Shown here in pieces: positions 1 through 6,146 of a DNA stretch of 30,939 nucleotides. The first letter of the stretch is position 1. Each line of letters opens with the position of its first letter. The notes under the pieces were generated by a model that saw nothing but the letters and a program-made list of their open reading frames with translations, did not search any database and was not told the origin of the DNA. This DNA is from a virus, in the IMG/VR virus record IMGVR_UViG_3300046718_000774, positions 1 to 30,939 of that record. The stretch is one strand, 5' to 3'. The position numbers were made by a program, and so were the translations under genes.

Positions 1-239
1 AGGAGTACCAGCCGTCAACAGATCAGGTCGTTGCAGCAGGGAAGTCGAAATCAGTTCAGCTCGTACGTGAGCCGGAGATTCGTGTGGACCGTCGCGGTCG
101 TGAGTTCGAAGTGAAACCAGCTGTCCGTTCTACATCTCGGGAGGACATTGGTCACAGCGCCTGCCCGAACTGCGGTTCGATGCTGACGATCTTCCAGAAC
201 CTCGACGGGGTGTACCTCCGATACGACCACGACAAATGA
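1..239 (+). CDS. C-terminal part of a small CxxC-motif protein (partial)
   Basis: The reading frame is open from the window edge to a TGA at 237-239, giving the last 78 residues of a protein whose start lies outside. The visible part is basic and charged. It contains a single zinc-ribbon-like knuckle, HSACPNCGS, at visible residues 51-59, followed by LTIFQNLDGVYLRYDHDK at the C-terminus. One CxxC pair alone cannot form a full zinc site, so the second pair, if any, would be upstream. The stop overlaps the small terminase start (ATGA), which implies translational coupling and a shared rightward transcript. Function unknown; a small zinc-binding phage protein is the most that can be said. Confidence 0.75.
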   Translation, partial: EYQPSTDQVVAAGKSKSVQLVREPEIRVDRRGREFEVKPAVRSTSREDIGHSACPNCGSMLTIFQNLDGVYLRYDHDK

Positions 240-682
240 GCGTAACAAGTTACGAAGATGGCGGCTATTCGCCGGAACCGTGGGAGAAGAAGTTCTTCGA
301 TGCTCTTCTGACTGAATACGGCATTCTCGGCAAGGCCTGTGATGTTGCAGGCATTCACGAGAACGTCGTCAAAGAGCGAGCGAAAGCAGAGCCCACGTTC
401 AAAATGATGTTGGAGCAGGCGTACCGCATGATGAACGATGCTCTGGAATACGAGGCAATGCGCAGGGCCGTTGAGCCGAACGAACGCCCCGTATTCCAGC
501 GCGGTGAGATGGTCGGTGTGATCAAGGAGTACGACACCAAGCACCTTGAGTGGTTGCTTGAACGACGGATGCCAGAGCGGTACCACATTCCCACTCGGAT
601 CGAGTTCGCCGGCGACGGCGAGGGGGTGCTGAACTTTAAGTTGGAGCTCAACCCTGGCGGACAGAAGGAAGACGAAGAATGA
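236..682 (+). CDS. Terminase small subunit (probable)
   Basis: A 148-residue protein. The N-terminal half (about 15-75) reads as a helix-turn-helix of the terminase small subunit type: FFDALLTEYGILGKACDVAG, then a short recognition helix, then PTFKMMLEQAYRMMNDALE. This is followed by the family-typical segment with MRRAVEP, a PVFQRGEMVGVIKEY hairpin, and LEWLLERRMPERYH near residue 120. In this family the subunit binds the packaging site and loads the large subunit. The ATG overlaps the upstream stop (ATGA). Codons 2-6 are written by a copy of the 14-base palindrome (241-254). The gene lies about 14.6 kb from the large subunit, an unusual separation. Its 3' end converges with and overlaps the leftward gene ending at 648 by 35 bases. 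Assignment rests on sequence pattern only. Confidence 0.72.
   Translation: MSVTSYEDGGYSPEPWEKKFFDALLTEYGILGKACDVAGIHENVVKERAKAEPTFKMMLEQAYRMMNDALEYEAMRRAVEPNERPVFQRGEMVGVIKEYDTKHLEWLLERRMPERYHIPTRIEFAGDGEGVLNFKLELNPGGQKEDEE
241..254. repeat. 14-bp palindrome CGTAACAAGTTACG, inside the terS start
   Basis: Perfect inverted repeat CGTAAC-AA-GTTACG. Unlike most copies it lies inside a coding region, covering codons 2-6 of the small terminase gene (V-T-S-Y), immediately after the start codon. Confidence 0.9.
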
Positions 683-968
683 TCTCCGTCGGAGGTTTCG
701 CTCCTTGCGCCTGGATCACCATCTCCGTTGTTGGGTGCATCTCGCCGGGACCTAGCTCTCTCCTGGCGTAGTGTGGCTCATCCTCTTCGGCGATTAGGAC
801 AAGCTCCACGCCGGTCGTGGGCTCGCCGTCCTCGAACGTGTCGTTGTTCGTGATCCCGCAGTACGAACCACGCATTTCGAGTTTCTGCAGGAGCGTGAGC
901 AGGTTCCGGCGAGATAGCAACACTTCGACCGTAGTTTTCTCCCCGTTGATGATGTTCAGGCGGGCCAT
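648..968 (-). CDS. Hypothetical protein, last gene of the leftward block
   Basis: A 106-residue protein beginning MARLNIINGEKTTVEVLLSR. The ATG shares bases with the stop of the macro-domain gene (TGATG), so it is probably coupled to it. It looks like a small mixed alpha/beta protein: strand-rich start, a leucine-rich helix (RRNLLTLLQKLEM, about 20-32), then GVELVLIAEEDEPHYARREL. No catalytic motif is evident. The 3' end overlaps the convergent small terminase gene by 35 bases, and no hairpin terminator separates them. Family not recognised. Confidence 0.75.
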   Translation of the reverse strand: MARLNIINGEKTTVEVLLSRRNLLTLLQKLEMRGSYCGITNNDTFEDGEPTTGVELVLIAEEDEPHYARRELGPGEMHPTTEMVIQAQGAKPPTEIILRLPSVRQG

Positions 969-1435
969 CAGAACGTCACCACGATGAAGCGGTCGTCCAG
1001 GATCGGTTCGATCAGTGGTTTCACTTCCTCCCACTTGAGCCGACCGAGACCACACCCCGGTCGTGGGATCGCGACCGACTCCCAACTCCAGTCCTCGGTG
1101 AGTTTCACCAGCTCCTCAGCGGACTGTTCGATCAGATCAAGGTTGGCAGCTTGCCGCCAATGTTGCTTAACGGGGAAAGCGATCACTTCTGTTGTGTGTT
1201 CTTCCCCGTTCTCCCCGTCGTACCAGCCGTGACGCGGAGTGGCGAGATGGAAAACATGGTTTCCGTGCGCTGTGATCAGCGATCCGAGCTCTCGCGCGAT
1301 ACCCGGGAACATGTGTCGTGCTTCGAGCGCGCACCCGCCGCCCATCGCTGCCTCGTTGCCAACCACGACGCCGTTTGTGGTGATGCATACAGCGTCGACG
1401 CGCATTCCCCACAGGTCACCGTTCGCTTCCTTCAT
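968..1435 (-). CDS. Macro-domain protein (ADP-ribose-binding family)
   Basis: 155 residues, about the size of one macro domain. Visible hallmarks: DAVCITTNGVVVGNEAAMGGG (14-34, first 20 quoted residues matching the DAIVNxAN..GGGxA loop), GNHVFHLATP (58-67), and IPRPGCGLGRLKWEEVKPLI (123-142) matching the second phosphate-binding loop GCGxGGL. Known members bind ADP-ribose or derivatives; some remove ADP-ribose from proteins or hydrolyse ADP-ribose-1''-phosphate. The start is the ATG at 1435, placed about five bases after GGAGGG; a GTG lies one codon upstream. It overlaps the preceding small membrane gene by 20 bases. Activity is inferred; an anti-defence or NAD/ADP-ribose recycling role is a hypothesis. 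Confidence 0.85.
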   Translation of the reverse strand: MKEANGDLWGMRVDAVCITTNGVVVGNEAAMGGGCALEARHMFPGIARELGSLITAHGNHVFHLATPRHGWYDGENGEEHTTEVIAFPVKQHWRQAANLDLIEQSAEELVKLTEDWSWESVAIPRPGCGLGRLKWEEVKPLIEPILDDRFIVVTF

Positions 1436-1532
1436 CACTCCCTCCTTTCGCGTAGGCCACAACAAACCAGAACGCCGCAAGAAGAAAGACGATCGCCGAG
1501 ACGACTAGGAAGAACACGACAGCTCCCTTCAT
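1416..1532 (-). CDS. Small single-pass membrane protein
   Basis: 38 residues starting MKGAVVFFLVVSAIVFLLAA. One long hydrophobic segment spans about residues 3-28, followed by a short polar tail (KGGSDEGSER). The ATG shares one base with the TAA of the upstream HTH gene, and the 3' end overlaps the macro-domain gene by 20 bases, so it sits inside an operon. Probably a tiny inner-membrane protein; function unknown. It is one of several such peptides in the leftward block. Confidence 0.7.
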   Translation of the reverse strand: MKGAVVFFLVVSAIVFLLAAFWFVVAYAKGGSDEGSER

Positions 1533-1777
1533 TAGATGATCCCGAGTTGATGGGCCAGTGATACGGCGTGCGTGAGGTTGCGGGCGCGAAGCTTCCCCGT
1601 CGCGTTCCTTCGATGCCACTTCACCGTCGGCGTTGATAGAAACATCAACATTCCTGTCTCATCGGCCGTGAGCCCTTTGGCGGCGTGGTCGATGATCTCT
1701 ATCTCTCGCTCCGTCAACGACCACCGGTCGCGCGCAAGTGATCGCTCGATGTTCTCGTGCGCCGCAACGTTCGTCAA
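1532..1777 (-). CDS. LuxR/GerE-type helix-turn-helix protein
   Basis: 81 residues consisting essentially of one HTH domain. LTEREIEIIDHAAKGLTADE (21-40) matches the LTxREREVLxLxAxGLSNKE signature, then STPTVKWHRRNATGKL (48-63) is the recognition-helix region, and RNLTHAVSLAHQLGI closes the domain. Stand-alone GerE-like proteins of this kind bind DNA as dimers. There is no receiver or ligand domain, so activity is probably set by abundance. Start is TTG, overlapping the upstream stop (TTGA). Candidate regulator of phage or host transcription; it could be the protein reading one of the repeated motifs in this window, but nothing in the sequence proves that. Confidence 0.82.
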   Translation of the reverse strand: MTNVAAHENIERSLARDRWSLTEREIEIIDHAAKGLTADETGMLMFLSTPTVKWHRRNATGKLRARNLTHAVSLAHQLGII

Positions 1778-2091
1778 CTAAACCGGTCCATGATCTGCCC
1801 GAGGATCGTCGACCGGGTCGTCTCCTCTTTTGCGCGGCACACCGAGCAGATGTCTCTCCGCGAGATGATCGAAGCCCACATCTGCTCGCCGCACTCATCA
1901 CACACGGTCGGCGCGACCGCCTGATCACGAGCGGGGATGATCGGCGGCTGGCCCTGATGCCGTGCCTGCATCCTGAGCATCTGCTGTGCGTGCTCGTCCG
2001 CGGACGGGAGGTTCGGTGCGATACGAACGCGCAGCCCGCGCCTAGTTGGCTCATCGTGTTCGTCCGGGTCGTTGCTGTCGAAAGCGGTCAT
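1774..2091 (-). CDS. Small zinc-ribbon protein
   Basis: 105 residues. The N-terminal two thirds are polar and probably extended (acidic, then Arg/Pro/Gln-rich). The C-terminal third carries CDECGEQM and, after a 15-residue gap, CSVCRAK, a CxxC...CxxC pattern fitting one zinc ribbon. The ATG follows GAGGAG at proper spacing, with the 14-base palindrome at 2109-2122 immediately upstream. The stop overlaps the TTG of the HTH gene. Probably a nucleic-acid or protein-binding accessory factor; no specific function can be assigned. Confidence 0.78.
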   Translation of the reverse strand: MTAFDSNDPDEHDEPTRRGLRVRIAPNLPSADEHAQQMLRMQARHQGQPPIIPARDQAVAPTVCDECGEQMWASIISRRDICSVCRAKEETTRSTILGQIMDRFS

Positions 2092-2108
2092 GTTCTCCTC
2101 TCTTAGAG

Positions 2109-2122
2109 CGTAACTAGTTACG
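2109..2122. repeat. 14-bp palindrome CGTAACTAGTTACG
   Basis: Perfect arms and fully palindromic centre. It lies in the short gap between the SPFH gene (stop at 2125-2127) and the zinc-ribbon gene, 17 bases upstream of the latter's ATG and directly ahead of its CTAAGAGAGGAG ribosome-binding region. Confidence 0.93.
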
Positions 2123-2124
2123 GA

Positions 2125-3051
2125 CTACTTGCCGGCCGCGGTGATGAACGACGGGCACTTGCTCTGGCAGATGATCGTCGCGTTCGGGTTGATCTTGTCG
2201 ATCGCTTCCAGTTGCAGGATCTGCGGGTTGTCACGCAGCGCCTTGCCCTTAAGCGCGAGAGACTGCGCCTGAGCCTTCGCGGCGAGCACAACAGCCTCTG
2301 CCTTGCCGCGAGCGATCGCGACGTTCTGCTCGGCTTCAGCACGCGACTGAGCGACTTTCGCCTGCGCCTGCTCGGCCTGCTGCACCTGGACCTGCTTCTG
2401 CTCGATCGCGTTCGTGTACGCCTGCGAGTAGCCAACGTTCGAGATGAACACATCGACGATGCTCACGCACCACGGTTTCGCCGTTGTGTTCGGGCACATC
2501 TCCGTCTTCAAACGTTTAACCACGTCGTCGTGTAGCAGAGAACGGTTGAGCGTGATCTGCGGAGAGGTGAACAGCGCGGTCGTTTCCTTGAAGTCCTGCG
2601 GCACGCGGCCGTCGAGCAGCGTCGCCTGCCAGTTCGTCCCCACTGTTTTGAACAGGTCGATCACGTCCTGTGGAGAGACCTGGTAGTTGACGACGATCGT
2701 TGCGGTGATCGGCTGCTGGTCTTTCGAGACCGCCGAGTTCTGTTGATCGAAGACGAACTGCTCCTTCGTGACCGCGACGCTCTCCGTCTTGATGTGCTGC
2801 CACGGCATCGTCCAGACAACACCCGGCGACCTCTTTCCGGCGATCGTGCCGGAGAAGTTGTAGACGACCCCGACCTGGGTCTGCCCGACTGTGTGGATGC
2901 AGAGGAAGAGCGTGAGGATGAACCAGGCGACGCCGCAGAGAGCTGAGACAGCGTACGGCCCCGGCCTGTCTCTACCTGCGCTGCCCATACCGACGACGAG
3001 AGCACCTATGCCAATGACACCGAAGATGATGGTGAGGATGAGCCAGAGCAT
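2125..3051 (-). CDS. SPFH/band-7 (prohibitin-like) membrane protein
   Basis: 308 residues. Two hydrophobic segments at the N-terminus (about 2-22 and 36-53) are followed by an SPFH-type domain (about 55-200: GQTQVGVVYNFSG, SPGVVWTMPWQ, EQFVFDQQNSAVSKDQQPIT, TATIVVNYQVSPQDVIDLF). Next comes an Ala/Glu/Gln-rich coiled coil (about 215-285: QVQVQQAEQAQAKVAQSRAE) and a short tail. This order is typical of prohibitin/stomatin/HflK-like scaffolds that oligomerise at the membrane and regulate proteases or microdomains. The ATG follows AAGGAG, one base after the neighbouring gene's stop. Inferred role: membrane remodelling or control of a host protease such as FtsH during infection. The family assignment is strong; the role is not. 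Confidence 0.85.
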   Translation of the reverse strand: MLWLILTIIFGVIGIGALVVGMGSAGRDRPGPYAVSALCGVAWFILTLFLCIHTVGQTQVGVVYNFSGTIAGKRSPGVVWTMPWQHIKTESVAVTKEQFVFDQQNSAVSKDQQPITATIVVNYQVSPQDVIDLFKTVGTNWQATLLDGRVPQDFKETTALFTSPQITLNRSLLHDDVVKRLKTEMCPNTTAKPWCVSIVDVFISNVGYSQAYTNAIEQKQVQVQQAEQAQAKVAQSRAEAEQNVAIARGKAEAVVLAAKAQAQSLALKGKALRDNPQILQLEAIDKINPNATIICQSKCPSFITAAGK

Positions 3052-3052
3052 T

Positions 3053-3259
3053 CTATTTCTCCTTTTCCTTAGCGAACGTTGATTTTTCGGTATGCATGCG
3101 AGCAAGAGCTTCGTCGAGCTCGCTGTTTTCCTTCTCGATCTCCTGAACGCTCTTCTGGTGTCTGTCGTGAAGAGCGGGTGTAACGACGTTACGGTAGAAC
3201 CAGCGGAACATGAAGAAGAACACGATCAGGAACACAAGAATGATTCCGAGGCGTATCAC
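3053..3259 (-). CDS. Small membrane-anchored coiled-coil protein
   Basis: 68 residues. A hydrophobic helix (RLGIILVFLIVFFFMFRWF, about 3-21) is followed by a basic patch and a charged coiled coil (SVQEIEKENSELDEALARMH). The GTG start overlaps the upstream gene's TGA (GTGA). The stop lies one base before the SPFH gene start, so the two are probably co-translated. An anchored coiled coil next to an SPFH protein could be a partner of it; this is inference from context only. A spanin- or chaperone-like role cannot be excluded. Confidence 0.72.
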   Translation of the reverse strand: MIRLGIILVFLIVFFFMFRWFYRNVVTPALHDRHQKSVQEIEKENSELDEALARMHTEKSTFAKEKEK

Positions 3260-3945
3260 CACCCGCTCCTCTTCTTGTTGATGAAGTTGATAACCCACTG
3301 TTCTTTCGCTGAGCGCGCTGGCTCAGACCAAACCGACTCGACCGTTTGCTGCGGTTTGTGTTCTCTGAGCGCATGACGGGCCCAGAACCTCATTTCCTCG
3401 ACCTTTTTCGGGTTGACACGCTCGATTGCGAGCTCCAACCGATCGAGCACCCGCAGGCTCTGATGGTGCTCGGTGATGCTGCGCCCGTACACGATCTCGT
3501 TCGCCTCCAGGTATTGAAGAACGTCCTGCTCCTCTACGAGAAACTCACCCTCTATGCGCGCGTACTCACTGTCCCAGGTGGTCGCCTTGAGAGCCATCTC
3601 CCTGTCCGGGTCGAACATGCTCATCCCCTCGTTCTGCGCGAAAATAACGGCGGAATGACCGATGTTCTTTGCTTCGCGGCACGCGTCACACGTGGCCCTC
3701 GTCCCCGTTCCCTTCCCGCTCTTGAACGTGAACTTCTGCTTGCAGGAGAAGCAGGTGCGAGTGATCATCTTGCGCGGCGCCGGCAGTCTCTCCCTGTGTC
3801 TTACGCGCATGACGTACTTCGATTCTCGATGCTCGGGGCAGTACAGGAACTGCGGTTTCTCCGGGTAGAAGATCAGTCCGCAGTACTTGCATTCGCGCGG
3901 CTCGACGTTCGGCGCGTGGACGTCCCAAACGCGTTCGCTGCTCAT
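3256..3945 (-). CDS. Protein with two N-terminal zinc-finger-like motifs
   Basis: 229 residues. The first cluster is C19-x2-C22...C36-x2-H39 (ECKYCGLIFYP, LYCPEHR). The second is C65-x2-C68...C86-x2-C89 (TCFSCKQKFTF, TCDACREA). The remaining 140 residues are helical and charged with no known motif, ending NPKKVEEMRFWARHALREHK and a basic tail. Two treble-clef or ribbon-like fingers suggest nucleic-acid binding. The ATG overlaps the preceding TGA (ATGA), which fixes the start. Not recognised as a named family; a DNA/RNA-binding early protein is the best guess. Confidence 0.75.
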   Translation of the reverse strand: MSSERVWDVHAPNVEPRECKYCGLIFYPEKPQFLYCPEHRESKYVMRVRHRERLPAPRKMITRTCFSCKQKFTFKSGKGTGTRATCDACREAKNIGHSAVIFAQNEGMSMFDPDREMALKATTWDSEYARIEGEFLVEEQDVLQYLEANEIVYGRSITEHHQSLRVLDRLELAIERVNPKKVEEMRFWARHALREHKPQQTVESVWSEPARSAKEQWVINFINKKRSGW

Positions 3946-4490
3946 CGCCCCGATTGCGCCATTTCGAGGGCTAGCTGGAACCACGCCGTCGCCTGCTCGC
4001 GATCGATGTTGCCGTCGTTGTAGGTGATCACGCAGTCCTGCGGGTCACTCTCCAGCATGTACGCAACGATCTTTTCGAGAGACGGGATGTTGGTATTGCC
4101 GTCGTTGTCGTAGACCCACAGGTCCATGCTGTCGACGTAGTTCTCGCGATGCCAGTCGCTGATCGTGAGCGAAGCCTCTGCGAGAATCTCGATGCACTTC
4201 TTCGCAAGAGGGTCATCCCACATGTAGCCGTCCTCGTTCTCCCATGTTTCCTTGATAAGGAACTGGAAGGTGTCGTTGCGGAGCAGTTCCCACTCGCAAT
4301 GGCCGGTGTTGATCCCGACCATCCCAACCGCGCAACCGAGCGGCTTCTCCACATGGGTGCACGTGGTGTTGTTCTTGCTGAGGGTCCCGCAAACCCAGAG
4401 CCCGTCGCGGATGTCGAGGAGGCACTCGTGGATCACCTCCGCCGGGGTGGTGCACTTCTTGACCGTGCGTCTAGTCGTGAACGTGCTCAC
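3942..4490 (-). CDS. Hypothetical protein, cysteine-containing, 182 aa
   Basis: 182 residues starting at GTG 4490 (VSTFTTRRTVKKCTTP). This start is chosen because AAGGAG lies just upstream, preceded by the 14-base palindrome at 4505-4518. The protein is acidic, rich in aromatic residues, and has scattered cysteines (CTTP, ECLLD, WVCGT, TTCTH, LGCAVG). The C-terminal part has EKIVAYMLESDPQDCVITYNDG-like segments. No active-site signature or membrane segment is visible. It overlaps the zinc-finger gene by 4 bases (ATGA). Function unknown. Confidence 0.72.
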   Translation of the reverse strand: MSTFTTRRTVKKCTTPAEVIHECLLDIRDGLWVCGTLSKNNTTCTHVEKPLGCAVGMVGINTGHCEWELLRNDTFQFLIKETWENEDGYMWDDPLAKKCIEILAEASLTISDWHRENYVDSMDLWVYDNDGNTNIPSLEKIVAYMLESDPQDCVITYNDGNIDREQATAWFQLALEMAQSGR

Positions 4491-4504
4491 TTTTCTCCTT
4501 TCTC

Positions 4505-4518
4505 CGTAACAAGTTACG
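4505..4518. repeat. 14-bp palindrome CGTAACAAGTTACG
   Basis: Perfect copy in the junction between two leftward genes. It supplies the TAA stop (4514-4516) of the upstream gene and sits 14 bases upstream of the GTG at 4490. Confidence 0.93.
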
Positions 4519-4735
4519 TTGAATATCTGACGGCCATCGCGGCGCAATGACACGACGCTCCGCATGGTGCTGATGAAACAATCCAGTACTTGTGTGTTGC
4601 CTGATCCGTGACAACAACTGAGACCCTGTGTTCTTTTGCTTGTTCCCATCGCAACGCGTCGGGGTCGTTCAGCTCGATGATGATGGCGTGCGGGTCTGTC
4701 CCTCGGGGACCGTCGTAGCAGTAGAGCTTCCTCAT
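4514..4735 (-). CDS. Hypothetical protein, 73 aa
   Basis: Begins MRKLYCYDGPRGTDPHAIII. The ATG at 4735 is preferred over an in-frame ATG 10 codons upstream because GGGAGA lies just before it, and the earlier ATG would fall inside a hairpin. Small alpha/beta-looking protein with RVSVVVTDQATHKYWIVS in the middle and cysteines near the C-terminus. The TAA stop is part of the 14-base palindrome. A half-palindrome (CGTTAC on the coding strand) lies just upstream of the ribosome-binding site. Function unknown. Confidence 0.68.
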   Translation of the reverse strand: MRKLYCYDGPRGTDPHAIIIELNDPDALRWEQAKEHRVSVVVTDQATHKYWIVSSAPCGASCHCAAMAVRYST

Positions 4736-4757
4736 GGTTTCTCCCGTAACGACCAAA

Positions 4758-4774
4758 GCCCGCATGATGCGGGC
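4758..4774 (-). terminator. Hairpin terminator-like structure
   Basis: Inverted repeat GCCCGCA-TGA-TGCGGGC with 7-bp GC-rich arms and a 3-base loop, followed on the minus strand by TTTGG. It lies 13 bases after the stop of the gene ending at 4788, between that gene and the next leftward gene. The T-tract is short, so termination may be partial. Confidence 0.5.
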
Positions 4775-4787
4775 CTGATCGTGGTTT

Positions 4788-5018
4788 TTAGCTGAAGCTG
4801 TCGAACAGCTGTGGCGGGTCGTCGTCCTCTTCAGCGACGGACGCGAAAATGTCCATCAGCTGACGTTCGCCCGAGATGTATGCGTCATGCAGTTCGAGCT
4901 CGTTGTGAAGGACGCGGTGCAACTGGTGCGAGAGAAGCTCTGACAAGAACTCGTTCCACACCTGTTCTTTGTCGATCTTGATGGGTGCTGTGAAAGCCAC
5001 CTGGGGGATGGTGGACAT
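4788..5018 (-). CDS. Hypothetical acidic helical protein, 76 aa
   Basis: Begins MSTIPQVAFTAPIKIDKEQV. The centre is an amphipathic helix with His/Leu/Glu repeats (LSELLSHQLHRVLHNELELH) and the C-terminus is acidic (EEDDDPPQLF). The ribosome-binding region CTAGAAAAGGAGA is the clearest example of a signature shared by many leftward genes here. No palindrome lies directly upstream; a strong hairpin (5057-5094) and a tRNA-like sequence do. Function unknown. Confidence 0.72.
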   Translation of the reverse strand: MSTIPQVAFTAPIKIDKEQVWNEFLSELLSHQLHRVLHNELELHDAYISGERQLMDIFASVAEEDDDPPQLFDSFS

Positions 5019-5056
5019 AACGTGAGTCTCCTTTTCTAGGTATCGACTGCTGAATA

Positions 5057-5094
5057 AGCCAGCCCGCGAGCTGCTTAGGCGGGGCGGGCTGGCT
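5057..5094 (-). terminator. 11-bp inverted repeat between tRNA-like sequence and gene
   Basis: Perfect arms AGCCAGCCCGC (5057-5067) and GCGGGCTGGCT (5084-5094) around a 16-base loop. It lies just 3' of the tRNA-like sequence on the minus strand and 38 bases before the next ATG. There is no U-tract, so it may be a processing signal or partial terminator. Confidence 0.45.
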
Positions 5095-5097
5095 AAA

Positions 5098-5163
5098 GCC
5101 TCGCCCGGAGTTGAACCGGGATCTCCCTCATTGGGCCGTTACTCTTCCGTTGAGCTACGAGGC
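5098..5163 (-). tRNA. tRNA-like sequence with aberrant anticodon arm
   Basis: Read on the minus strand, a 66-base element has an acceptor stem GCCTCG/CGAGGC, then TAGCTCAACGGAAGAG matching a tRNA D-arm, and a perfect T-arm (stem CCCGG/CCGGG with loop TTCAACT). The middle part, AACGGCCCAATGAGGGAGAT, does not fold into a 5-bp stem with a 7-base loop. The best helix is CCC/GGG around five bases, so no anticodon can be assigned. CCA is not encoded. It may be a degenerate phage tRNA, a tRNA-derived element with another role, or an unusual functional tRNA. It lies between genes in the leftward operon. Confidence 0.55.
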
Positions 5164-5170
5164 TTACCTT

Positions 5171-5353
5171 CTATGCGCGCCGAAGCGCCGCAAGCTGTTC
5201 GCGATCTTCGCGCAGCCGAGCCTGGATCTGCTCGATCGTTGCCTCATCCTCAACCAGGAACGCCTCTTCGAGCAGGAGGTTCCAGTTGCGAATGTGCTCG
5301 GTGATGAGCTCGATCAGCTCTTCATCCGACTGCTTGATAAGTGTCGTAGACAT
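5171..5353 (-). CDS. Small coiled-coil protein, 60 aa
   Basis: Begins MSTTLIKQSDEELIELITEH and continues as charged helix (EATIEQIQARLREDREQLAALRRA). Almost the whole length is predicted helix with heptad-like leucines, so it is probably a small coiled coil that pairs with itself or a partner. The 14-base palindrome at 5381-5394 is 27 bases upstream. Between them the signature appears in weak form (CTAAGAAAGCGAGA). It ends eight bases before the tRNA-like sequence. Function unknown. Confidence 0.7.
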   Translation of the reverse strand: MSTTLIKQSDEELIELITEHIRNWNLLLEEAFLVEDEATIEQIQARLREDREQLAALRRA

Positions 5354-5380
5354 TTCGTTCTCGCTTTCTTAGGAGTGAAG

Positions 5381-5394
5381 CGTAACAAGTTACG
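5381..5394. repeat. 14-bp palindrome CGTAACAAGTTACG
   Basis: Perfect copy. It supplies the TAA stop (5390-5392) of the upstream leftward gene and precedes the next gene's ATG by 27 bases. Confidence 0.93.
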
Positions 5395-5581
5395 GCAGCG
5401 GTGCGCAAATAGCGGGTGTCACCATCCATACTTCCCCGCTTACTGCTTTTGCGCTCATCCGTGCTGACATACACGTGCCGGGGTCATGCGGGTCTACCAT
5501 CGGCCAGCGTTTATGCTCGACAACGCCGTCCGGTAAACGCCTGATGACGATGTAGAAACAACCTGTGGTGCCGCCCCTCAC
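5390..5581 (-). CDS. Hypothetical protein, 63 aa
   Basis: Begins at GTG (MRGGTTGCFYIVIRRLPDG), overlapping the upstream TGA (GTGA), which fixes the start. A short strand-rich protein with a PMVDPHDPGTCMSARMSAKA segment. The TAA stop lies inside the 14-base palindrome. No family recognised; the coupled gene order is the main support for it being real. Confidence 0.62.
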   Translation of the reverse strand: MRGGTTGCFYIVIRRLPDGVVEHKRWPMVDPHDPGTCMSARMSAKAVSGEVWMVTPAICAPLP

Positions 5582-5790
5582 GCGGCATCGTTTTTCCCGC
5601 GCACACTCTTGATCTCCTTCGGCAGGAGCCAGTAGGTGTTGCCGTCGTCCGCGTCGAAACGCATCGTGCCGAAGTTGGCGGGCCCGCAGTACATCGCGTT
5701 TCGGAGCGTGAGTCCGCCGGCGCCCGTCACGTTGTCGGAGAGCTCGATGTCGTACTCACGGGCGAGTTTCAGATCAGCTGGTGTGATCAT
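5578..5790 (-). CDS. Hypothetical protein, 70 aa
   Basis: Begins MITPADLKLAREYDIELSDN. The ATG overlaps the preceding TGA (ATGA), which is why this start is chosen over an upstream in-frame ATG. The middle contains GGLTLRNAMYCGP and DDGNTYWLLPKEIKSV, looking like a compact beta-rich fold. No catalytic motif. It is coupled to both neighbours by 4-base overlaps, forming a three-gene set with the genes at 5787-6110 and 5390-5581. Confidence 0.7.
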   Translation of the reverse strand: MITPADLKLAREYDIELSDNVTGAGGLTLRNAMYCGPANFGTMRFDADDGNTYWLLPKEIKSVRGKNDAA

Positions 5791-6110
5791 GACTGGTCCA
5801 TGTCGTCGCTCAGTGTGGACACCTTCTCGCGCTGCTCGGGTGTCATGTTGCGCCATCGCTGTCCGGGTACCTGGTTGCGCACCTTGTTGGTGACGGCGGT
5901 TGCCTTGTCGAAGCTGAGGATCGCGACAGCTTCCTGCATCCAGTGGGAGATCTGCAGGAGAATCTCGGTTTTCTGCTCTCCGGTAAGGCGCTCGTCGTAG
6001 TCCGCTTCGATCTCGACGTGGAGGTAGGGCCCGCGTCCCTCGGACGGGTAGGGTTCCTTGCGTTCGCGGACGTATTCGTCGATGACTTTGGCTGCCTGAT
6101 GGGTGGCCAT
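5787..6110 (-). CDS. Hypothetical helical protein, 107 aa
   Basis: Begins MATHQAAKVIDEYVRERKEP. The start is fixed by AACCTAGAAGAAGGAGACCA directly upstream, with the palindrome at 6133-6146 before that. GPYLHVEIEADYDERLTGEQ suggests a strand and turn, followed by helices (KTEILLQISHWMQEAVAIL). No known motif. It is the first gene after the leftward promoter candidate at 6247-6276 and a strong leader hairpin (6145-6199), so its expression may be controlled by that leader. Function unknown. Confidence 0.75.
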   Translation of the reverse strand: MATHQAAKVIDEYVRERKEPYPSEGRGPYLHVEIEADYDERLTGEQKTEILLQISHWMQEAVAILSFDKATAVTNKVRNQVPGQRWRNMTPEQREKVSTLSDDMDQS

Positions 6111-6132
6111 TTGGTCTCCTTCTTCTAGGTTG

Positions 6133-6146
6133 CGTAACTGGTTACG
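6133..6146. repeat. 14-bp palindrome CGTAACTGGTTACG
   Basis: Perfect 6-base arms around TG. It lies 22 bases upstream of the ATG at 6110, and its right end overlaps the base of the large leader hairpin (6145-6199). Confidence 0.92.

Noticed and set aside
3179-3193. TGTAACGACGTTACG, similar to the 15-base variant
   Set aside because: First base of the arm mismatched and inside a coding region with no nearby start; kept out of the count of sites.
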